Positions 34,172 to 43,534 of a stretch of 64,000 nucleotides of DNA are shown piece by piece. The stretch's first letter is position 1. Every line of letters begins with the position of its first letter. This DNA comes from an uncultured Muribaculum sp. GTDB taxonomy: Bacteria; Bacteroidota; Bacteroidia; Bacteroidales; Muribaculaceae. A model generated the notes under the pieces. It did not search any database and was not told the DNA's origin. It worked only from the letters and a program-made list of their open reading frames with translations. The translations under genes were made by a program, and so were the position numbers. The stretch is taken from NCBI RefSeq assembly GCF_910583865.1, contig NZ_CAJTYX010000001.1, forward strand, positions 105,331-169,330, given 5' to 3'.

Positions 34172-34630
34172 TCAGTCGGGAAAGTCGGGAGCGGTCAGTT
34201 CGGTTGAGTCGCGCATCTCGCGGTATTCGGCCCAGTCGGGGTCGTTTTCGGTATAGATGGTGATTGGAAGCAGGTCGAATGGCGCAAGAGCTTCGTTGAT
34301 CTTGCGCTCGAAAATGCGCGTCGAGGTAGCATAGAACACCCAGTCGCGCCGGTCATCGCCGGTATATATGCCAGTGAGAATCGCCACGGGGTCGCGGTCG
34401 AACGCCTTCGTCATGGCATCCTGCACGGCCTCCATCACCATGGAAGTAGGCTTGTCGGGCATACCGGAGGCATCTCCCGGATAACGCCACGTAATCTCGA
34501 CGCGTATACCGTATTTCCCGCTTGCCATGGCGTTATCAACGCCGCGTCGCCCGGTCACTATCACGGTACGTCCGCTTTCGGTGCTCTCGGTGGGTGCGGT
34601 CCACCAGTCGTTGCATATCTTATTGCTCAT
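34172..34630 (-). CDS. DUF695 domain protein
   Basis: 152 aa, cytoplasmic. The pattern WRYPGDASGMPDKPTS, the central VAILTGIYTGDDRRDWVFYATS and the end IYTENDPDWAEYREM fit the DUF695 family of unknown function. Start MSNKICNDWW at 34630 follows a -7 element (TAAATTTG, 34668-34661). An earlier in-frame Met at 34663 overlaps that element. It stands alone between two unrelated genes. Confidence 0.75.
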   Translation of the reverse strand: MSNKICNDWWTAPTESTESGRTVIVTGRRGVDNAMASGKYGIRVEITWRYPGDASGMPDKPTSMVMEAVQDAMTKAFDRDPVAILTGIYTGDDRRDWVFYATSTRIFERKINEALAPFDLLPITIYTENDPDWAEYREMRDSTELTAPDFPD

Positions 34631-34660
34631 AATATGGTGTTCACGATATGTTTTTATTTG

Positions 34661-34668
34661 CAAATTTA
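34661..34668 (-). promoter_or_regulatory. -7 element before the DUF695 gene
   Basis: TAAATTTG on the minus strand, 30 bases before ATG 34630. The -33 box is weak. Confidence 0.4.
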
Positions 34669-34799
34669 ATTAAATTGTTTGTCTGCAATATTGAATATCC
34701 GGCTGAAATTTGCGAAATTTGCCGAAAGTTTCATGCGTCCCGACATTCAGGGACTATATCAACATATACAATAATTCCAACAACTAATAAGATATACCG

Positions 34800-36455
34800 A
34801 TGAAGAAGAGTGCACTTCAAAAGGCCCGCGCGGCCTATCAGCCCAAACTTCCCGTAGTGCTCACCGGGGCCGTAAAGGCCGTGGAGGGCAAGCCCACCCA
34901 CTCGGTGGCCGACCAGGATGAGATCAAGGCATTGTTCCCCAACACCTACGGCCTCCCCGAAATCCAGTTTGAGAAAGACCCCAACCCAGCAAAGGGTTCA
35001 ACACCTTTCAACGTGGGCGTGATACTTTCAGGCGGTCAGGCTTCCGGCGGCCACAACGTGATTTCCGGACTCTTCGACGGCATCAAGAAAATAAACCGTG
35101 ACAGCCGCCTCTACGGCTTCCTCATGGGTCCCGGCGGTTTCGTCGACCACAAGTACATCGAGCTGACCTCCGATATCATCGACCAGTTCCGAAACACCGG
35201 CGGCTTTGACATCATCGGCTCCGGACGCACCAAACTTGAGACCAAGGCCCAGTTCGACAAGGGTCTTGAAATCCTCAAGCAGCTCGACATCAAAGCCCTC
35301 GTGATCATCGGCGGCGACGACTCCAACACCAACGCATGCGTGCTTGCCGAATACTACAAGCAGATCAACGCCGGCGTGCAGGTAATCGGTTGCCCCAAGA
35401 CCATCGACGGTGACCTCAAGAACGAAGTTATCGAGACATCATTCGGCTTCGACACAGCCACCAAGGTCTACAGCGAGGTTATCGGCAACATACAGCGCGA
35501 CTGCAACTCGGCCAAGAAGTACTGGCACTTCATCAAGCTCATGGGCCGCAGCGCCAGCCACATCGCCCTCGAATGCGCCCTCCAGTGCCAGCCCAACGTC
35601 TGCATCATCTCCGAGGAGGTCGAGGCCAAGAAGCAGACCCTCAACGACATCGTAAACTCTATCGCCGACATCGTGGCCGCACGCGCCGCCAACGGCAACA
35701 ATTACGGTACTGTCCTCATCCCCGAAGGCCTCATCGAGTTCATCCCCGCCATGAAGGCCCTTATCGCCGAGCTTAACGACCTGCTCGCCGCCAACGCCGC
35801 CGAGTTTGCCACAGTCGAGCCTAACAACCGCCTCAGCTGGGTTGCCGGACGCCTTTCGGCAGAGAACGCAGGCATCTTCACAAGCCTTCCCGACGGAGTG
35901 GCCAACCAGCTCTGCCTCGACCGCGACCCCCACGGCAACGTGCAGGTATCGCTCATCGAGACCGAAAAACTTCTGGGCCACATGGTGGCACGCCGTCTCG
36001 ACCAGATGAAGAGCGAAGGCCGCTACGTAGGCAAATTCGCCACTCAGTTCCACTTCTTCGGCTATGAAGGCCGTTGCGCCGACCCCTCCAACTTCGACGC
36101 CGATTACTGCTACGCACTCGGCTTCAATGCCTCCTGCCTCATCCGTGCAGGTGTCACCGGCTACATGTCAAGCGTACGCAACCTCACCAAGCCATCGGTA
36201 CAGTGGATCGCAGGCGGCATACCTATCACCATGATGATGAACATGGAGCGCCGCCACGGTGCCATGAAGCCCGTGATACAGAAAGCCCTTGTGACACTCG
36301 ACGGTGCCGCATTCCAGAAGTTCGCCTCACAGCGCGACAACTGGGCGCTCAACACCGAGTTCGTATATCCCGGCCCGATCCAGTATTTCGGCCCGGCTGA
36401 AGTATGCGACCAGTGCTCTATGACACTCAAATATGAGCATGCCGCACACAAGTAA
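34800..36455 (+). CDS. pfp: Diphosphate-fructose-6-phosphate 1-phosphotransferase
   Basis: 551-aa PPi-dependent phosphofructokinase of the long (plant/Borrelia-like) group, a reversible glycolytic enzyme. It has the phosphate-binding VGVILSGGQASGGHNVISGLFDG, the PPi-specific GGDDSNTNA (Asp where ATP enzymes have Gly), the catalytic PKTIDGDLKN, and MGRSASHIALECALQ. Codon use is strongly biased (GCC, CTC, AAG, ATC), as in highly expressed genes. It ends in a strong terminator at 36481-36524. Confidence 0.95.
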   Translation: MKKSALQKARAAYQPKLPVVLTGAVKAVEGKPTHSVADQDEIKALFPNTYGLPEIQFEKDPNPAKGSTPFNVGVILSGGQASGGHNVISGLFDGIKKINRDSRLYGFLMGPGGFVDHKYIELTSDIIDQFRNTGGFDIIGSGRTKLETKAQFDKGLEILKQLDIKALVIIGGDDSNTNACVLAEYYKQINAGVQVIGCPKTIDGDLKNEVIETSFGFDTATKVYSEVIGNIQRDCNSAKKYWHFIKLMGRSASHIALECALQCQPNVCIISEEVEAKKQTLNDIVNSIADIVAARAANGNNYGTVLIPEGLIEFIPAMKALIAELNDLLAANAAEFATVEPNNRLSWVAGRLSAENAGIFTSLPDGVANQLCLDRDPHGNVQVSLIETEKLLGHMVARRLDQMKSEGRYVGKFATQFHFFGYEGRCADPSNFDADYCYALGFNASCLIRAGVTGYMSSVRNLTKPSVQWIAGGIPITMMMNMERRHGAMKPVIQKALVTLDGAAFQKFASQRDNWALNTEFVYPGPIQYFGPAEVCDQCSMTLKYEHAAHK

Positions 36456-36480
36456 GAGATAATCCCGACTCACAGCTTGC

Positions 36481-36524
36481 AGGACCGCCTCGGGGAGCAA
36501 TTAAGCTCATGGCGGTCCTTTTTT
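36481..36524 (+). terminator. Terminator after the PPi-PFK gene
   Basis: The stem AGGACCGCC (36481-36489) with GGCGGTCCT (36511-36519), a 21-base loop, and a run of six T. Confidence 0.88.
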
Positions 36525-36538
36525 ATTATCCGAACTTC

Positions 36539-37987
36539 ATGAAACGACAATTATTAGCCTTAGGAGCGGCGATCGCAGCTGTCTGCGCCATGGCCGGCGA
36601 ACTGGTGATACTCCATACCAACGACACCCACAGCGCCATCGATCCCGATGACAAAGGACGCGGCGGAGTGGTACGCCGGATGGAGATAATCGACAGCGTG
36701 CGAGAGGCCCGTCCCGACGTCCTGCTCATAGATGCCGGTGATGCCGTGCAAGGAACCCTGTATTACACTCTCTACGGCGGCGAGGTGGAACGCCGTCTGA
36801 TGAACGCACTCGGCTACGACATAATGATATTGGGCAACCACGAATTCGACAACGGCATGGAACGTCTCGCCGACCGGCTGCGCCTGTCCGACGCCGAACT
36901 CCTGGCCTCGAACTACGACATGCGCGGAACTCCACTCGACTCCTTGTTCAAACCATACACGATAAAGGAGTACGGCGGCAAGAAGGTTGGCATCATAGCC
37001 CTAAACCTCAATCCTGAAGGGATGATCGCAAGCCACCACACCGAAGGTCTGCGCTATCTCGACGCCATAAAGGCCGCCAATTCGCTGGCATGGTACCTGC
37101 GCAACGTGGAGCATGCCGACGCGGTGATAGCCGTGACCCATATCGGCTACGACAAGAGCGCCGACAACACACCATCAGATCAGGAGTTGGCCGCCGCCTC
37201 GGAAGGTATCGACATCATCATCGGAGGCCACAGCCACACCGTCATCGATCCGGAGTCGCCCGATGGACCGCCGTTCCGCCTGCCGAACGCAGCAGGCGAC
37301 ACCGTACTCCTGGCTCAGACCGGAAGCCGTGGCCGCTATCTCGGAGAGGTCATACTCGACCTTGAAACCATGAAAGCCCGTTCACGGTTGCTCCCGGTGG
37401 TAACCCGTCACAACACACGCGCCGACAGTCCACTCGACTCCATAATAGCACCCTACCGCAAAGGCATCGACGCCCTGAAAAAGACACGCATAGGCACTCT
37501 CGCCCAGGATATGCCGGCGGGAAGCGACCTGCTGCTCAACTGGGTAGCCGACGAAATTCTCGCGGCAGCACGAGGCAGTGTGCATTGCGACGTGGATCTC
37601 GCCATAGTCAACAAAGGAGGCATACGCCGCGGATTGCCCAAGGGTGCGATCACCAAAGAGGAAATCATGACCATGTTGCCGTTTGACAACCATATCGTGC
37701 TTCTGGAAATCAAAGGCAACGACCTCATCGACGCATTCAAGGTGATGGAAGGACGCGGTGGCGACGGTGTAAGCGGAGACTTCGACTGGCGCCGGATCGA
37801 TCCCGACCGAACCTATATCCTCGCCACCATAGACTATCTCGCCAACGGAGGCGACTACATGGAACCTCTCACCCATGGCAACGAACTGTATCGCTTGCAT
37901 GGAAAGCTCGACGAAGTGATCATGAAGCGTATCGAGTCGCGAGGTGGCAAAGCGATCAAGTACGACAAATCGGCTCCGCGCATGTAA
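36539..37987 (+). CDS. 5'-nucleotidase / metallophosphatase, UshA-like
   Basis: 482 aa with a signal peptide (about 1-19), therefore periplasmic or surface. The metallophosphatase domain has LHTNDTHSAI, IDAGDAVQGT, LGNHEFDNG and GGHSHTVID metal-binding motifs. The C-terminal 5'-nucleotidase domain (about 320-480) has NKGGIRRGLPKGAIT and MLPFDNHIVLLEIKG. It dephosphorylates nucleotides or related sugar phosphates. The start at 36539 gives a proper signal. The frame opens 10 codons earlier inside the terminator. The GH3 fusion gene follows after 5 bases. Confidence 0.92.
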   Translation: MKRQLLALGAAIAAVCAMAGELVILHTNDTHSAIDPDDKGRGGVVRRMEIIDSVREARPDVLLIDAGDAVQGTLYYTLYGGEVERRLMNALGYDIMILGNHEFDNGMERLADRLRLSDAELLASNYDMRGTPLDSLFKPYTIKEYGGKKVGIIALNLNPEGMIASHHTEGLRYLDAIKAANSLAWYLRNVEHADAVIAVTHIGYDKSADNTPSDQELAAASEGIDIIIGGHSHTVIDPESPDGPPFRLPNAAGDTVLLAQTGSRGRYLGEVILDLETMKARSRLLPVVTRHNTRADSPLDSIIAPYRKGIDALKKTRIGTLAQDMPAGSDLLLNWVADEILAAARGSVHCDVDLAIVNKGGIRRGLPKGAITKEEIMTMLPFDNHIVLLEIKGNDLIDAFKVMEGRGGDGVSGDFDWRRIDPDRTYILATIDYLANGGDYMEPLTHGNELYRLHGKLDEVIMKRIESRGGKAIKYDKSAPRM

Positions 37988-37992
37988 CATCT

Positions 37993-40986
37993 ATGACTGT
38001 CATGAAAGATACATTCATACGCCTTGGCCTGCGTACCCTTCTCGTGGCTCTCATGCTCATTCCTTGCGCAGCTTCAGCCGTCACCCCGGGGATGCTCGGA
38101 GGCCATGACGCCGCACGCGAGGCATGGATTGACAGTGTGATGCAGACCCTCGACCTGCGCCACCGTGTCGGGCAACTGTTCATACCAATGCTCGACCCGC
38201 GTTCGACCCCTGCCGCCAAGAGTGCCGTCAAAGGCTACATCGACCGTTACGGCATAGGGGGCATCCTGATCAGCGGAGGAACCACGGCACAGCACGCCGC
38301 ACTGATCGACTATGCCCAGTCAATCTCGCCGATACCGCTGCTGGTGACACTCGACGGCGAGTGGGGTCCGGCCATGCGCCTCAAGGATGCCGAACGCTTC
38401 CCCTACAACATGACCCTCGGAGGCATCGATGACGACACGCTGCTTTCCGACTATGGCCGCGAAGTGGCGCGACAGTGCCGGTTACTCGGCGTGCATGTGG
38501 TGTTCGCACCTGTGCTCGACGTCAACTCCCGTCCCGACAATCCCGTGATAGGACGGCGTTCGTTCGGCGAAGATGCGCAACGTGTCAGCGCACTCGGACG
38601 CGCCTATTCACGAGGGCTTGAGGAGGGCGGCGTGCTCTCCGTCGCAAAACATTTCCCAGGCCACGGCGACACAGGCACCGACAGCCACAAGGCGCTACCG
38701 ACTGTTGATCACAGTGCCGAGACACTGCGCAAGGTCGACCTGCTCCCGTTTGCCGACTACGTGAAGGATGGGTTCGGAGGTGTGATGGTGGGACATCTCA
38801 ACGTGCCCGCACTCGACAACAGCGGACGCGCATCGTCGATGTCGCGGCGCATCACCGAAGGAGTTCTCCGCAATGACCTCGGGTTCGAAGGACTGGTATT
38901 CACCGACGGCCTCGCCATGAAAGGAGCCACGCCTCCCGAGGGTGGCGACAACTGCGTCGGCGCGCTCATAGCAGGAGCCGACATGCTTGTGGAGCCTGCG
39001 TCTATCCGCACAAGCATGACAGCCATACTGGAGGCAGTGAAAAGCGGCAGGCTTCCGGAATCGACAATAGACGAACGATGCCGCAGCGTGCTCCGGTGGA
39101 AATACGCCCTGGGGCTTTCCCGCCGTCCGACACCGTCACCGGCCGACTTGAGGACAAGGATGAACGGCGCGGAATCGGAAAATGTGCGCCGTAGGCTTAC
39201 CGCAGCATCAGTGATATGCCTCGACAATGCCGACGGAATTCTGCCCATCGGACGTCTTGACACCGCAAGCATCGCAGTCGTCAACATAGGCGCACCGGCA
39301 AGAAACACCTTCTCGGGCTACTGCGCGCGATATGCCAAGATCGACGTCTATTCGGCATCGGGCGGCACCCCGCTCACTTCCGCGGTCAAGAAAGACATAT
39401 TGTCGCACGACATCGTGATCGCGGCGGTATATGACGACGACGCGGCGGCCCGCGCCGCGCTCTCATCGCTGAAGGATGCCGGGAAACTCGTCGATGTATT
39501 CTTCATCGGCCACTACAAGGTGGCTCGTTTCGCCCCGATAGCAAGCCGCACCGTAGTGCTCTGCGGGGAGAACACCGCGCTCACCCAGGAGTATGCGGCA
39601 CAGGCGCTGTTCGGCGGGATAAGGGTCAACGCCACGTTGCCGGTCACTATAAAAGGTGTCGCACCGGCAGGCACCGGCGTCGGACTGCTAAAGACACGCC
39701 TCGGCTATACCAACCCCGAGGCACACGGGTTCACTACTGCCATGTCCCGCGAGGTCGACTCGCTGATACGTCTCGGAGTGCGTACAGGCGCCTTTCCGGG
39801 AGCTGTCGTGCTTGTGGCCAAGGATGGTGACGTGGTGTTGGAACGCGCCTACGGCTATACAGACTCGCAACGCACACATCGCGTGAGCGCCGATTCCACC
39901 CTTTACGACCTCGCATCCGTGAGCAAGATCGCAGGCACGTTGCCGGGAGTGATGAAGGCAGTCGATGACGGGTTGCTCGACATCACATCCCCGGCAGCAC
40001 GCTACATACCCGGGTTGCGCACGGAAGGGCGCGACAAAATCACGTTGCGGCAGATGCTGATGCATGAAAGCGGATTTCCCGCAGGGATATCCAACGCCGC
40101 CGCCGTGACCGACAGCGACTCATACACCGGTAAGCTCGTAAGCATGCGTCCCACCCGCGACAACACCATAAAACTCGCACGACGTGCCTATGCCAACCGC
40201 AACGCGCGTCTGCGCACTGACATCACGTCGCACACACGGACTGATCGTACCCCCTGGCAAATAGCCCCGTCATTATGGGTAGGGCCGTCCACCCGCGACA
40301 CGCTTATGAACCGTATCTACAATGCAACGCTGCGCGATCCGGGCTACAGGTATTCCGATCTCAATTTCGCCATGCTCATGGACGCCGAGGAACGCGCTAC
40401 CGGAATGCCCCACGAAAAATGGGTGGCCGGGAAGATATTCGCCCCGCTCGGCGCGTGGCACACCGGCTATCGTCCTCTGGAGCACTTCAAGCCATCGGAA
40501 ATAGCCGCCACCGAGCATGACCGCTGGCTGCGGAAAGCCACGCTGCGCGGCTACGTACACGACGAACTTGCAGCCTACAGCGGAGGCGTACAAGGCAACG
40601 CCGGCCTGTTCTCCACCGCAGGCGACCTTGCCAAACTCGGGCAGATGTGGCTCGACGGAGGCCGCTACGGTGGGCAAAGGATAATATCGGAGCCTGTGGT
40701 CAGGGAATTCATGACAGCCCGCAGCGACATATCGCGGCGCGGACTCGGGTTCGACGCGCCCGACATGGCTAATCCGGAAGCATCGCCCACCGCACCGGAG
40801 GCCCACCCATCCACAGTAGGCCACCTCGGCTTCACCGGCACATGCATGTGGATCGACCCCTCACGCGACCTTATCTTCATCTTTCTGACAAACCGTATCA
40901 ACCCGTCGCGCGACAACCGGGCATGGACCGACCTCGACATACGCCCGAAACTTTTTTCAGCAGTCATATCAGGACTAAAACAGTAA
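37993..40986 (+). CDS. GH3 beta-N-acetylhexosaminidase fused to a beta-lactamase-type serine hydrolase
   Basis: 997 aa with a signal peptide. Residues about 40-390 form a GH3 domain of the NagZ kind, with KHFPGHGDTGTDSHKALP (the Asp-His acid/base pair) and nucleophile Asp305 in VFTDGLAMKG. A GH3 C-terminal-like linker follows (about 390-580). Residues about 590-990 form a serine beta-lactamase/DD-peptidase fold with Ser642-x-x-Lys645 in ASVSKI, YSDLN and HLGFTGT. Such fusions, known in Bacteroidetes, probably act on peptidoglycan sugars and peptides. It lies 5 bases after the nucleotidase gene. Confidence 0.88.
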   Translation: MTVMKDTFIRLGLRTLLVALMLIPCAASAVTPGMLGGHDAAREAWIDSVMQTLDLRHRVGQLFIPMLDPRSTPAAKSAVKGYIDRYGIGGILISGGTTAQHAALIDYAQSISPIPLLVTLDGEWGPAMRLKDAERFPYNMTLGGIDDDTLLSDYGREVARQCRLLGVHVVFAPVLDVNSRPDNPVIGRRSFGEDAQRVSALGRAYSRGLEEGGVLSVAKHFPGHGDTGTDSHKALPTVDHSAETLRKVDLLPFADYVKDGFGGVMVGHLNVPALDNSGRASSMSRRITEGVLRNDLGFEGLVFTDGLAMKGATPPEGGDNCVGALIAGADMLVEPASIRTSMTAILEAVKSGRLPESTIDERCRSVLRWKYALGLSRRPTPSPADLRTRMNGAESENVRRRLTAASVICLDNADGILPIGRLDTASIAVVNIGAPARNTFSGYCARYAKIDVYSASGGTPLTSAVKKDILSHDIVIAAVYDDDAAARAALSSLKDAGKLVDVFFIGHYKVARFAPIASRTVVLCGENTALTQEYAAQALFGGIRVNATLPVTIKGVAPAGTGVGLLKTRLGYTNPEAHGFTTAMSREVDSLIRLGVRTGAFPGAVVLVAKDGDVVLERAYGYTDSQRTHRVSADSTLYDLASVSKIAGTLPGVMKAVDDGLLDITSPAARYIPGLRTEGRDKITLRQMLMHESGFPAGISNAAAVTDSDSYTGKLVSMRPTRDNTIKLARRAYANRNARLRTDITSHTRTDRTPWQIAPSLWVGPSTRDTLMNRIYNATLRDPGYRYSDLNFAMLMDAEERATGMPHEKWVAGKIFAPLGAWHTGYRPLEHFKPSEIAATEHDRWLRKATLRGYVHDELAAYSGGVQGNAGLFSTAGDLAKLGQMWLDGGRYGGQRIISEPVVREFMTARSDISRRGLGFDAPDMANPEASPTAPEAHPSTVGHLGFTGTCMWIDPSRDLIFIFLTNRINPSRDNRAWTDLDIRPKLFSAVISGLKQ

Positions 40987-41048
40987 GCACATACTTGAAA
41001 TGGATTAATCCGAGGAAATTTATGAGCAAAAAATCATCAGAATAAGGT

Positions 41049-41080
41049 ATTGCCGTCAGCAGCCCTATTCTGTAACTTCG
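41049..41080 (+). promoter_or_regulatory. Promoter of the TonB receptor gene
   Basis: ATTG (41049-41052), 20 bases, TAACTTCG (41073-41080), one mismatch in each box. It is 21 bases before ATG 41102. Confidence 0.55.
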
Positions 41081-41101
41081 CGGCTCATAAATGACCGATC
41101 A

Positions 41102-43420
41102 ATGATTCATAGAACACTTACACTGGCTGCCGCCGTAATACTGGCGGCAATACAAGCAAGCGCGACAGCAGCCACGGCTACCACAGGGCCTTCCGATGCC
41201 AATATAGTAGGACACGTCATCGACAAGGAAAACGGAGAGCACATACCGGGATGTATCGTAAAAATCGCCGGTTCAAGTCTTACAACGATGACCGACGCGT
41301 CGGGACACTACGTGTTTCGCGACCTGAAGCCGGGCGACTATACGCTTGAGACATCATACATGGGCTACGGGAGCGGAAAGAAGGGTACTTCCATCAGAGC
41401 CGGGCAGACAATAGAACTGAACTTTGAAATCGCACCCGACGCATTCATGCTCGACCAGGTGGTGGTGACCTCATCAAAAACCGAGACACGCCGACGCGAA
41501 AGCGCATCGCTCGTCAACGTACTGTCGGGAAGCACACTTCTCAACTCCGGAGCATGCTCGCTCGCCGACGGACTCGACTTCCAACCGGGGGTGAGGGTGG
41601 AGAACGACTGCCAGAACTGCGGATTCACCCAGGTAAGAATCAACGGACTCGACGGGCATTACTCACAGATACTGATGAACTCACGCCCTGTGTTCTCGGC
41701 CCTGACCGGAGTGTACGGCCTTGAACAGATACCCGCCAACATGATCGAACGTGTGGAGGTGATGCGCGGCGGAGGCTCGGCCCTGTTCGGCTCATCGGCT
41801 GTCGGGGGAACCATCAACATAATCACACGCGACCCTCTGACCAATTCGGCCAAGGTGACCCACACGCTTACTTCAATCGGCCCGTCTGGAGCCATGGACA
41901 ACAACACAACAATGAACGCCTCCGTGGTGACCGACAACAACAAGGCAGGCATATTCATCTACGGCCAGAGCCGCTACCGCGACGGATACGACCACAACGA
42001 CGACGGATTCACCGAAGTGGCACAGCTCAAAAGCCAGACGATAGGCGCACGCACGTTCATGCGCACCGGCGATGACTCCAAGCTCACGCTCGAATACCAC
42101 AACACCCACGAGTACCGGCGTGGAGGTGACCGCCTCGACCAGCCGGCCCACATGGCAATGATTGCCGAGCAGGTCGACCACAACATACATGCCGGCGAGG
42201 CCACATTCGACCTGTGGCTGCGCGACCGGCGCGACCATATGTCGGTTTTCGCCGCCACCCAGGCCACGCGTCGCCAAAGCTACTACGGCTCTGACATGGA
42301 CCCAGATGCCTACGGACGCACATCGGACATAGTAGTCACCGCCGGCACGCAATGGACGCATCCCATCGACCGTTTCCTCTTCATGCCGTCGGAGCTGGTA
42401 GCCGGTCTGGAGTATTCCTACAACCGCCTGCACGACACCACGATCGGCTACGGTCACGACATGGTGCAGAACGTGAACATCTACAGCGGCTATCTGCAAA
42501 ACGAATGGAAAAACGAGAAATGGGGATTCCTCGCAGGTGCACGTATCGACAAGCACTCGATGATACATAACGCCATAATATCGCCGCGTGTCAACATACG
42601 GTTCAACCCGTCCGAAAACCTCAACTTCCGTGCCTCCTACTCCACGGGATTCCGTTCACCGCAGGCCTACGACGAGGATTTCCACGTGGCCATAGTAGGT
42701 GGAGAGCGTGTTGTGACAGTGCTCGCACCCGGACTGAAGCAGGAGAGTTCGCAGAGCGTGAGCGTATCGGCCGACCTCTACCACCGCTTCGGCAACGTAC
42801 AGACCAACCTGCTTGTAGAAGGGTTCTTCACCGACCTGCGCGACGTGTTTGCCCTGCGGCAGCTTGAAAACACCGATGCCGACGGCAATGCCGTGCTGGA
42901 GCGCTACAACGGATCGGGCGCACGCGTAATGGGCATGAACATCGAGGCAAAAGCATTCTTCTCCAACAAGTTCGACATACAGGGGGGAGTGACGATGCAG
43001 CGAAGCCGCTACAAGAAAGCGGAATCGTGGAGCGACAATCCCGACGTACCTGCCGAAAAGAGGATGTTCCGCACTCCCGACATCTACGGATACTTCACCG
43101 CCAACTGGGGAATCACCCGTGCCCTTCGTGCAAGCATCACCGGTACAGGCACCGGGCCGATGCTCGTGCAGCACCTTGTAGGCTCTGGCACCGACATAGA
43201 CATGGCAATTGAGACAAAATCGTTTATAGACGCGTCGATAAAGCTGACATATACATTCCGCCTTTACAACCGCGTGGATCTCGACCTTTCGGCAGGTGTC
43301 AGCAACATATTCAATTCCTATCAAAGCGACTTCGACCGTGGCCCCCTGCGCGACTCGGGCTACATCTACGGCCCTACCCTCCCCCGTTGCATCAATTTCG
43401 GCATCTCCCTCGGGATATGA
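41102..43420 (+). CDS. TonB-dependent receptor (BtuB/CirA-like)
   Basis: A 772-aa outer-membrane receptor. The signal peptide covers about 1-23. A carboxypeptidase-regulatory-like domain (about 33-120, IVGHVIDKENGEHIPGC) precedes the plug (about 120-245) with VRINGLDGHYSQILMNSRPVF and VEVMRGGGSALFGSSAVGGTINIIT. The beta-barrel fills the rest. Shorter than SusC, it resembles cobalamin or siderophore receptors. The plug contains a NDCQNCGF motif seen in related Bacteroides receptors. No SusD partner is adjacent. The substrate cannot be read from sequence. Confidence 0.88.
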   Translation: MIHRTLTLAAAVILAAIQASATAATATTGPSDANIVGHVIDKENGEHIPGCIVKIAGSSLTTMTDASGHYVFRDLKPGDYTLETSYMGYGSGKKGTSIRAGQTIELNFEIAPDAFMLDQVVVTSSKTETRRRESASLVNVLSGSTLLNSGACSLADGLDFQPGVRVENDCQNCGFTQVRINGLDGHYSQILMNSRPVFSALTGVYGLEQIPANMIERVEVMRGGGSALFGSSAVGGTINIITRDPLTNSAKVTHTLTSIGPSGAMDNNTTMNASVVTDNNKAGIFIYGQSRYRDGYDHNDDGFTEVAQLKSQTIGARTFMRTGDDSKLTLEYHNTHEYRRGGDRLDQPAHMAMIAEQVDHNIHAGEATFDLWLRDRRDHMSVFAATQATRRQSYYGSDMDPDAYGRTSDIVVTAGTQWTHPIDRFLFMPSELVAGLEYSYNRLHDTTIGYGHDMVQNVNIYSGYLQNEWKNEKWGFLAGARIDKHSMIHNAIISPRVNIRFNPSENLNFRASYSTGFRSPQAYDEDFHVAIVGGERVVTVLAPGLKQESSQSVSVSADLYHRFGNVQTNLLVEGFFTDLRDVFALRQLENTDADGNAVLERYNGSGARVMGMNIEAKAFFSNKFDIQGGVTMQRSRYKKAESWSDNPDVPAEKRMFRTPDIYGYFTANWGITRALRASITGTGTGPMLVQHLVGSGTDIDMAIETKSFIDASIKLTYTFRLYNRVDLDLSAGVSNIFNSYQSDFDRGPLRDSGYIYGPTLPRCINFGISLGI

Positions 43421-43462
43421 TGCCTGCATGATGTCTGTAAATTCATATATATACATATATAG

Positions 43463-43496
43463 AAAATGCGGTGTGCCACACGACACACCGCATTTT
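43463..43496. terminator. Bidirectional terminator
   Basis: A perfect 13-bp inverted repeat, AAAATGCGGTGTG (43463-43475) and its complement (43484-43496), lies between the convergent TonB receptor and 804-aa protein genes, with T-rich ends. Confidence 0.85.
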
Positions 43497-43534
43497 CATA
43501 TAGATTTAAACGCTTATATCTTAAGAGGGAAGGA

